Assembly: GCA_050288705.1 (NCBI GenBank)
Contig: JBNKEI010000103.1
Coordinates: 1 to 8,388 of the forward strand
DNA: 8,388 nucleotides
Direction of reading: 5' to 3'
From: JBNKEI01 sp050288705
GTDB lineage: Bacteria; Myxococcota; Myxococcia; Myxococcales; UBA5297
The stretch's first letter is position 1. Each line of letters begins with the position of its first letter. The notes below the pieces were generated by a model, which saw nothing but the letters and a program-made list of their open reading frames with translations, was not told the origin of the DNA and did not search any database. Shown here piece after piece: positions 1 to 4,633 of this stretch. Made by a program: the position numbers and the translations under genes.

Positions 1-86
1 TTAGCCCCATTTCGGACGCACAGTCAATTAGTGATCACCGAAGATCAGGAAAATGCAGAGGCAGATTTGGTCACCAGTATGGGCAA
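1..86 (+). repeat. Direct repeat, copy 1 (left part outside the window)
   Basis: The 86 bases match 3722-3807 without gaps except at positions 57, 60 and 64. The first 38 bases are identical to 8351-8388. The shared sequence stops after GGGCAA at 86, beyond which copies 1 and 2 diverge completely, which marks the right edge of the unit. It contains the palindrome GTGATCAC (31-38) and a near-palindrome TGGTCACCA. The right flank is the downstream side of an IS91 transposase remnant. The text (CATTTCGGACGCACAG, then GTGATCACC) resembles the repeated terminal sequences of IS21-family elements as I remember them; that resemblance is inference only. Confidence 0.9.
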
Positions 87-231
87 AGAAGAAGCAAAAG
101 AAGGAATTAAGACAAGGAAGTAGAGATCTGGCAATAAGTAAGAAAAAGAGCCAGTCGGTTCGGGCTAAGGTTTGCGGAAAAACTCGACTAAGCCAAACTT
201 AGACGAGGGAAAGTAGCAGTTCCCAGTCAAC
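87..231. other. Downstream side of the IS91-type remnant, non-coding
   Basis: This stretch lies between the stop of the IS91 transposase fragment at 232 and the right edge of repeat copy 1. No convincing gene is present. An imperfect hairpin (CGACTAAG 185-192, loop CCAAA, CTTAGACG 198-205, one mismatch) sits about 30 bases past the stop. It could belong to the 3' end of the IS91 element, whose termini in this family carry small hairpins, but I cannot place the exact terminus. Confidence 0.35.
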
Positions 232-669
232 CTAAAAAAGACAGGATTGAACAGGAAAGCGTGCTTTTGAACGTGGTGGTCCAGTTGATTCAAGCCCAAG
301 ATGGTCAAGGATTTTACGGGCAACCAAAGCATCTTCAATGAAGACAATAATAAATCGCTTATTGCCACAGTGTGGGCAAATTAGTACTTCGTCGCCGTAA
401 ACTCGTTTTAGCAGACAAGCCCAATCAAGATACCGTTTTCTGGGGGTATTGGCTGGCTGTCCTTTTCTGGGACAAGAGTTCAACCTGCCCCCCTTCATCG
501 CCAGGTGATTGGCATATGTGTGCCTCAATGCATGCGATTTGTCGCCATCGATCGCACTGTACGCAAGAGCGCGTTGCAGGTACTCTCTGAAAGAAATATC
601 AAAGGCAGGCGTTTCAAGGTTCGCGTGATTCAGTAGATTACTTGTCCATTTCACGGCGCGAGGCTGCAA
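232..669 (-). pseudogene. Fused remnant: tyrosine recombinase piece joined to IS91-type transposase C-terminus
   Basis: This 145-codon frame holds two unrelated transposon pieces. Residues about 27-60 carry HALRHTYANHL, the HxxR box of tyrosine recombinases (H46, R49), but the N-terminal arm-binding part and the catalytic tyrosine region are absent. Residues about 78-135 (RYLDWACLLKRVY, then CPHCGNKR, then ILDHLGL and GPP) are the typical C-terminal end of IS91-family (Y2/HUH) transposases, with a CPxC pair at 99-102. The HUH and tyrosine catalytic core is missing. Some IS91-type elements carry a tyrosine recombinase gene just upstream of the transposase, so an internal deletion of such an element explains the fusion. 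The only start is a TTG directly after an in-frame stop, with no ribosome site. It is very unlikely to make an active enzyme. Confidence 0.78.
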
Positions 670-708
670 CTATCCAGTCACTGCCTCATGCATCGGTTCA
701 CATTCCCA

Positions 709-1149
709 CTAGAGCAGAGCAAGATCTATTTCCTTGCCCGTCTTCAAATCTATAGGCGGCCAGGCGTCGACATGATGAAACAAACAGGCTGTTTCCGAGC
801 AAAGCCGCTTTGCAGCAGACACTAAAACACTGACGATTCTCTCGTTGCCTTCGTCAAAATCTTCTGGCCACCGAGGGTAGAAAGATTGTAACGAAATCTC
901 GAAGATTGATGAGTCCCGTTCCTGAACCGCATCCTCAAGATAGCCCCAGTTCTCCGTATTCGCTACTTCCTTCAGAACAGAGACCAGATCGCGATCTTTA
1001 GCGACATTGAATGCCCAGAGATTGAGATAGGGCACCATCTCTTGACCATCGCCCACAGCCACACTCGTATCGATCACGACCTCTATCAAGTCTGATTCGC
1101 AATTGGCTGCCAGGAAACGAGTAAGCACATCGTCTATGTTGCTATGCAT
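709..1149 (-). CDS. Hypothetical acidic protein, 146 residues
   Basis: I do not recognise this protein. It starts at an ATG (1149) with AAGGA about 11 bases upstream, runs without interruption and is rich in Asp and Glu, with no membrane segment or signal peptide. Sequence features include a tryptophan/proline stretch (FYPRWPEDFDEG) and a C-terminal HHVDAWPPIDLKTGKE segment. Compact acidic cytoplasmic proteins of this length are common among immunity proteins and orphan accessory genes, but nothing here proves that role. It lies 64 bases downstream of the ribbon-helix-helix antitoxin remnant on the same strand, so the two may be co-transcribed. It is not recognisable as a RelE/ParE-type toxin. 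Confidence 0.6.
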   Translation of the reverse strand: MHSNIDDVLTRFLAANCESDLIEVVIDTSVAVGDGQEMVPYLNLWAFNVAKDRDLVSVLKEVANTENWGYLEDAVQERDSSIFEISLQSFYPRWPEDFDEGNERIVSVLVSAAKRLCSETACLFHHVDAWPPIDLKTGKEIDLALL

Positions 1150-1213
1150 AAGTACCGTATTCCTTATATTGATTCATAAAACAAGACTACCGGCAAACCG
1201 AAAGGCGAATGCT

Positions 1214-1348
1214 TCATGACACGTGAGCCGCTATTTTATCATTGACAGCCTCGACAATGTAGTAGGTCTTACTTCGCCCTGTTTTGTCGGCCAATGCTTG
1301 CAGACCATTTGATAACTCATCTGGAAGGCGTACAGATACAGCGGACAT
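1214..1348 (-). CDS. Ribbon-helix-helix (RelB/CopG-like) antitoxin, shortened C-terminus
   Basis: The 44-residue product begins MSAVSVRLPDELSNGLQALA and continues DKTGRSKTYYIVEAVNDKIA. This is the classic ribbon-helix-helix layout: a beta-strand (SVRLPDEL), helix A, the G-R-S-K-T turn and helix B. Proteins of this kind bind operator DNA as dimers through the N-terminal strand, and a C-terminal tail of about 30-40 further residues normally binds the toxin. Here the frame ends at AAHVS, right after helix B, so the toxin-neutralising tail appears lost. I chose the ATG at 1348 because family members start MSxVSVRLP; longer in-frame starts (TTG 1399, ATG 1393) would read through the palindromic operator. 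No toxin gene is recognisable downstream. It may be a degenerate module or a stand-alone DNA-binding repressor. Confidence 0.72.
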   Translation of the reverse strand: MSAVSVRLPDELSNGLQALADKTGRSKTYYIVEAVNDKIAAHVS

Positions 1349-1373
1349 GATATTTTTCTCATCCAAAAATGTG

Positions 1374-1393
1374 ATGCGATACAAGTATCGCAT
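1374..1393 (-). promoter_or_regulatory. Perfect 9+9 palindrome, likely operator of the antitoxin gene
   Basis: ATGCGATAC (1374-1382), spacer AA, GTATCGCAT (1385-1393) form a perfect inverted repeat ending 25 bases before the antitoxin ATG. Ribbon-helix-helix antitoxins normally repress their own promoter by binding such palindromes. Read on the minus strand, the left part of the palindrome also contains TGCGATACT, a candidate extended -10 element, so binding here would block RNA polymerase. The palindrome is seen directly; the operator role is inferred from position and family. Confidence 0.6.
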
Positions 1394-1761
1394 AAACAAG
1401 AGAAAATTTTCCTGTTCTGATCTGCGAAGTTTGCGTATTTAGGCTGGAATTTGACCTATTTGACATAGGCCCAAAAAAAAATAAATACTTAGGGTAAGAA
1501 GCAGCTGTGAGTGCTGTCGAGTTCCCTGATAGAATCGAAATACGGGGGGGTGAACCAAAAGACAAGGCATGCACCAAATGGAAATAAGCGTCATTCTGCG
1601 GTGCACTCAAAAATGCAATTTTGACTTCATGACGCAACCCTCCGGCTCAAAACGCCCTAGATTTGACCGTCTTTGTTCCCTTATGTTTTTTGAAGCCAAT
1701 ATTGAGTTCATTTCTAAGATTAAGATTATTTTACTTCAGATCTCAATAGGAGATTCATCAT
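1394..1761. other. Intergenic region between divergent antitoxin and SUMF1-like genes
   Basis: I see no supportable gene in these roughly 370 bases. The region contains a 10-bp palindrome GAAAATTTTC (1402-1411), a small hairpin CCTAT-TTGAC-ATAGG (1455-1469), a run of nine A (1473-1481) and a run of seven G (1544-1550). Several frames stay open for 90-100 codons, but their translations look like chance. The segment about 1560-1670 reads somewhat protein-like on the minus strand and could be an old gene fragment, but I cannot name it. The right end supplies the promoter and ribosome site of the SUMF1-like gene. Confidence 0.5.
1702..1730 (+). promoter_or_regulatory. Weak candidate promoter for the SUMF1-like lipoprotein gene
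   Basis: TTGAGT (1702-1707) is followed after 17 bases by ATTATT (1725-1730), inside an A/T-rich stretch that also has two TAAGAT hexamers. The match to sigma70 is loose, and the choice rests mainly on position, about 35 bases before the start codon. A good ribosome site, AGGAG at 1748-1752, stands 9 bases before the ATG at 1762. Confidence 0.25.
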
Positions 1762-3090
1762 ATGCCAACAATAAAGCGTATGCTCAAAGAAGGCTTCGGA
1801 GTGCTGGAGAAATCAACCTTTTCAGTTTCACTACTTGTTTTTCTACTTTGCTCGACCAGCTGCAATCAAGCCTCCGATAGCTCTAAAGAGACAGACGACG
1901 GCCAACCCAAGGTTATAGTATATTGCGAAGATAAAATAGTTCCAAGCGATTCCGACATTAGTTTTGGATCCCTCTCAGTTGGGGAATCTGTTTCAAAAAA
2001 ACTCACCATCAAGAATATCGGAAACGACACCCTGAGAGTTTTCTATTATCAAGATATTTTATTAACAGGGACTAATCCTGAAGATTTTCGGATTGATATT
2101 GAAAACGAGTATCTCATAGAACCAGGTAATCAAGCCTCTTTTACGGTTTTCTTTGCCCCGCAATCACAAGGATGGAAAGGAGCTGGAATTACATTGCAAA
2201 GCAACGATCCTGATCATCCCGGAATCACTATTTTTATTACAGGCGATTCATTGCCAGAGAACACTGGCGAAATCAACAATCCTGCCCTCGATTTTCTAAC
2301 CGATGGATTTGTTTTCGTCAAAAAAGGGATTACCTCTTCTCAGAATGGATCTGCCGAGCTGACGTATGACATCGAGATGGCAAAATACGAGGTCACTATC
2401 AAAGAATATATTGCTTTTCTCAATGAATATAACGTGGCGAGCGACGGTACATATAAAGGGAAGAGCATGATTGCCTTGAACTATAGTGAGTGCCCAATTC
2501 GATACGATGAAGGTCAATTTGTTTTTGCAGAAAAAAGTAATTCGCCCCAGGACACGTGTCCTGTCACCTACGTAACCATGTATGGCGCAAGAGCTTATTG
2601 CAACTGGCTAAGCGAAAATGCTGAAATTACTAAAGCTTATAACGAAGAGACATGGGAAAGACTTGAATCCAATACCAATCAGCTGGGAATTGTAAAAGAT
2701 GGGTACTATGGCTTGACTGTTGGTTACCGATTGCCGTCCGCCTATGAATGGATTTATGCAGCGAGAGGTGGCAAAGATGGCATTCCGACGATTTGGGCAG
2801 GAAGTAACAATTTAAATGAGGTTGCTTGGGTCAATGAAGATTACCAGAGTTTGGCGCCAACGCATCCAGTAGGCTTGAAAAATCCAAACGAGCTTTGGAT
2901 TTACGATATGAACGGCAATGTGGCTGAATTGAGTGAAAATGATTGGCATGTTTATACTGGAGAAACCTATTTCGGAATGCATGCAAACAGTATTCTCACT
3001 TCTTACTCAAAAATAGATTACTATGATTCAATGACAATAAAAGGCGGCGGTCGTTACATGGGATTTCGCGTAGTTAGAACAAGACCCTAG
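1762..3090 (+). CDS. Probable lipoprotein with Ig-like (choice-of-anchor-D type) and SUMF1/FGE-like domains
   Basis: A 442-residue exported protein. Residues 17-34 form a hydrophobic signal ending in STSC-N, with Cys34 as the likely lipidated residue, although the -3 position is Ser instead of Leu, so the lipobox is imperfect. Residues about 66-162 (FGSLSVGES, then LTIKNIGNDTL, FTVFFAPQ, LQSNDPDHP) are the repeat-like Ig fold seen in HYDIN/ASPM-type and choice-of-anchor-D modules. Residues about 203-440 are a SUMF1 (formylglycine-generating-enzyme-like) domain: MAKYEVTIKEY, CPVTYVTMYGARAYCNWLS, YRLPSAYEWIYAARGG, IYDMNGNVAEL and a final GFRVVR. The cysteine pair used by true formylglycine-generating enzymes near the C-terminus is absent, and the span between KGGG (427-430) and GFRVVR (434-439) is unusually short. 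An oxidase role is therefore unlikely and a surface binding or structural role more plausible. The start is supported by AGGAG at 1748-1752. It stands alone, facing the methyltransferase remnant. Confidence 0.85.
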   Translation: MPTIKRMLKEGFGVLEKSTFSVSLLVFLLCSTSCNQASDSSKETDDGQPKVIVYCEDKIVPSDSDISFGSLSVGESVSKKLTIKNIGNDTLRVFYYQDILLTGTNPEDFRIDIENEYLIEPGNQASFTVFFAPQSQGWKGAGITLQSNDPDHPGITIFITGDSLPENTGEINNPALDFLTDGFVFVKKGITSSQNGSAELTYDIEMAKYEVTIKEYIAFLNEYNVASDGTYKGKSMIALNYSECPIRYDEGQFVFAEKSNSPQDTCPVTYVTMYGARAYCNWLSENAEITKAYNEETWERLESNTNQLGIVKDGYYGLTVGYRLPSAYEWIYAARGGKDGIPTIWAGSNNLNEVAWVNEDYQSLAPTHPVGLKNPNELWIYDMNGNVAELSENDWHVYTGETYFGMHANSILTSYSKIDYYDSMTIKGGGRYMGFRVVRTRP

Positions 3091-3130
3091 GAAATTTGGT
3101 CAAAATAACTACGTTCGACAACTTCAGATC

Positions 3131-3146
3131 GTCGACTATAGTCGAC
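3131..3146. repeat. Perfect 16-bp palindrome between convergent genes
   Basis: GTCGACTATAGTCGAC is fully self-complementary and lies in the short gap between the convergent stops at 3090 and 3155. It lacks the T tract of an intrinsic terminator and has no loop, so it looks more like a protein-binding site or a transposition scar than a terminator. The role is unknown. Confidence 0.6.
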
Positions 3147-3154
3147 ACAAACTT

Positions 3155-3709
3155 TCATTCCACCCTTGCTACCGCCAAAATGCTCATACCCATTGGCGGC
3201 GGAAAACGTTTTTCTATTTCTACTACTAAAGGAGCCACCAAATTATATCCTTTAAGTTGAAATGCGGTCAAAGTTCTTCTTTGTAAAATTCGACCATTTA
3301 CCAACCAATCAGGAATTCCCAGCATATTTATTGATTCTAGATGTTCTACAACAAATCCGCTGTCCTGCAAAAGTTCGCGCAGTCCATTTTTAGTGTACCG
3401 GCGAAAATGCCCCACCGCTTGATCGAGAGACCCAAATAACCATGGACCAGCAGGAACCAACATAACTAATCGACCTCCCGGTGGTAATACACTGCGAATA
3501 TTTATAAGCGCTTGCTGATCATCTGCTATATGTTCCAATACATTGGATAGTAATGCGAAATCAAATTGATATTCTTTTAGTTGCATCCAGTCTGCTTCTT
3601 CTACCCCAGACAAATGAGGAATAACTTGGTGAGTTTGCGCAAATATGCTCTGCAATTTTTGGTAATATAATTGCTCCATTTCCAAAGCGACCACTAATTC
3701 TCGACCATG
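3155..3709 (-). pseudogene. Class I SAM-dependent methyltransferase, N-terminus lost
   Basis: The frame encodes about 184 residues of a Methyltransf_11/23-type enzyme. Visible parts are HGRELVVALE (beta-strand 2 region with the acidic residue that binds the SAM ribose), FDFALLSNVLEHIADD (motif II/post II), LPPGGRLVMLVPAGPWLFG, and GHFRRYTKNGLRELLQDSGF, a pattern common in methyltransferases of polysaccharide and glycosyltransferase clusters. The upstream part, including the GxGxG SAM-binding loop, is missing: reading upstream, the frame enters repeat copy 2 at about 3708 and meets a stop at 3722-3724. The natural homologous sequence clearly continues past the GTG at 3694 (LERGH upstream), so that GTG is not the original start. 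The residual protein should not bind SAM. The substrate cannot be told. Confidence 0.85.
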
Positions 3710-3807
3710 CGGATAGAAAAATTAGCCCCATTTCGGACGCACAGTCAATTAGTGATCACCGAAGATCAGGAAAATGCTGAAGCAAATTTGGTCACCAGTA
3801 TGGGCAA
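3708..3807 (+). repeat. Direct repeat, copy 2 (complete, about 100 bp)
   Basis: This is the only copy with both edges visible. The left edge is set by its match to copy 3 (TGCGGATAG onward) and the right edge by its match to copy 1 (up to GGGCAA). Both edges cut genes: the methyltransferase on the left and the HEAT-repeat gene on the right. The two ends are weakly inverted (TGCGGATA against TTGCCCATA on the other strand), as expected of a small mobile element, but the match is poor. No target-site duplication is visible. It carries no convincing gene. Confidence 0.85.
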
Positions 3808-4440
3808 GCTTTGGAAATTTTTCAGTTCTCGAGTTAGCGGTTCAATGACTTCATTTCCAATCATAACCAGAATTTCGGCAATACGCGGTGGAAGCCATGT
3901 CTCCGGGAAACCTAGCGCCTCAACAAGAAACGGTATGGCTCTAGCGTCTTGAGTTGTTCCGAGAGCTCTCAAGGCCGAAGATCTCACGTCTTCGTCCTCA
4001 TTATTCACATCTCTTACGGTAGAAAGAAGCGCTGGTATTGCTCTGGCAGAGGCTATACGGCCTAATTTTTCACAGGAAAAAACTCTTTTTTTCCAGGATT
4101 TCGAATTTTCGAGCGTAAAAATATATCTGTCGGTAATTTTCATGGAATCATATAGGTCGCGAAAAAGAACTGCGGGACCAAGATGCTCGCTTGCAAGATC
4201 AATAATTTTTTCAACCAACAGCGGATCATTGATAGTATTAAGTTTGTCTGTAATCATATGCAGTAAATCGAGGTTTGTGTAGTTTTCTTGTATCCAGCTA
4301 ATGTGTTTGTCCACAATACTTTGCGCACGGTAAGATTGAAATGATTGCCATCCCCTTTTGGCAATGACGATCATAAAAAAGAATGCTGTTAGTCCTGACA
4401 AGCCAATAGCAATTTCTTTAATCAATTGGAGCTTTTTCAA
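3766..4440 (-). CDS. Membrane-anchored HEAT-repeat protein, C-terminus truncated by the repeat
   Basis: Residues 11-27 are one hydrophobic segment (AIGLSGLTAFFFMIVIA) followed by KRG, suggesting an inner-membrane anchor with the rest in the cytoplasm. Residues 36-110 are helical and unassigned. Residues about 115-210 contain two to three HEAT/PBS-lyase-type repeats, clearest in ARAIPALLSTVRD...DVRSSALRALG and DARAIPFLVEALG, a scaffold for protein binding. From residue 212 onward the sequence (LPILVTKFASAFS, then stop) is encoded entirely by repeat copy 2, so the real C-terminus is lost. The only start in frame is TTG at 4440 with no strong ribosome site; the frame stays open upstream to a stop at 4486, so the N-terminus may also be altered. 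The specific function is unknown. Confidence 0.7.
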   Translation of the reverse strand: MKKLQLIKEIAIGLSGLTAFFFMIVIAKRGWQSFQSYRAQSIVDKHISWIQENYTNLDLLHMITDKLNTINDPLLVEKIIDLASEHLGPAVLFRDLYDSMKITDRYIFTLENSKSWKKRVFSCEKLGRIASARAIPALLSTVRDVNNEDEDVRSSALRALGTTQDARAIPFLVEALGFPETWLPPRIAEILVMIGNEVIEPLTRELKNFQSLPILVTKFASAFS

Positions 4441-4549
4441 AAAAACCTGGAACGTAAGACTGCCAAACGTTGATTCTACCGTTTTCTAGCATTTGGAATA
4501 CAGTAGGCAGCGCACTCCAAGGCCAAGTCAAGCGCAAGGCCTTAATCAC
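4418..4549 (-). CDS. Possible small ORF or gene tail, 43 residues
   Basis: A short minus-strand frame opening at a GTG (4549) and ending in TAA at 4418, overlapping the HEAT-repeat start by about 20 bases in another frame. The translation (LTWPWSALPTVFQMLENG, then NVWQSYVPGFFEKAPID) looks far more protein-like than the in-frame upstream extension of the HEAT gene. It may be the C-terminal tail of a decayed upstream gene whose stop overlaps the HEAT start, as in a translationally coupled operon. There is no ribosome site, and a stop sits a few codons upstream. I do not recognise the family. Confidence 0.3.
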   Translation of the reverse strand: MIKALRLTWPWSALPTVFQMLENGRINVWQSYVPGFFEKAPID

Positions 4550-4594
4550 AATTTACAAGCAGGCTCTTCGTTGTATACATTGGCGCGCATGTGG

Positions 4595-4625
4595 ATAAGA
4601 AAAATACAAAAACAACGACCATCGT
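4595..4625 (-). terminator. Weak candidate terminator after the CLC gene
   Basis: Reading the minus strand past the CLC stop at 4634, ACGA-TGG-TCGT (4625-4615) can form a 4-bp stem followed by TGTTTTTGTATTTTTC. The U-rich tail is good but the stem is very short, so this is a weak call. Confidence 0.25.
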
Positions 4626-4633
4626 ACTTATTC

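Noticed and set aside
1..86. The direct repeats as CRISPR or integron attC sites
   Set aside because: Only three copies, 3.7 and 4.6 kb apart, without spacers of constant size; no attC core sites (GTTRRRY/RYYYAAC) and no integrase gene of integron type. The flanking genes are truncated, not whole cassettes.
1473..1550. Runs of nine A (1473-1481) and seven G (1544-1550) as phase-variation tracts
   Set aside because: Neither lies inside a gene or between recognisable -35 and -10 elements, so there is nothing for slippage to switch.
1359..1637. Minus-strand 92-codon frame upstream of the antitoxin
   Set aside because: It overlaps the operator palindrome and the intergenic homopolymer runs, has no ribosome site, and its translation has no recognisable motif. 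Possibly an old fragment, but not supportable.
1569..1880. Plus-strand 103-codon frame overlapping the SUMF1-like gene start
   Set aside because: It overlaps the well-supported lipoprotein gene in another frame and has no ribosome site or domain features.
3707..3952. Plus-strand 81-codon frame over repeat copy 2
   Set aside because: It crosses the repeat and then runs antisense to the HEAT-repeat coding sequence; the translation after the repeat is a shadow of that gene.
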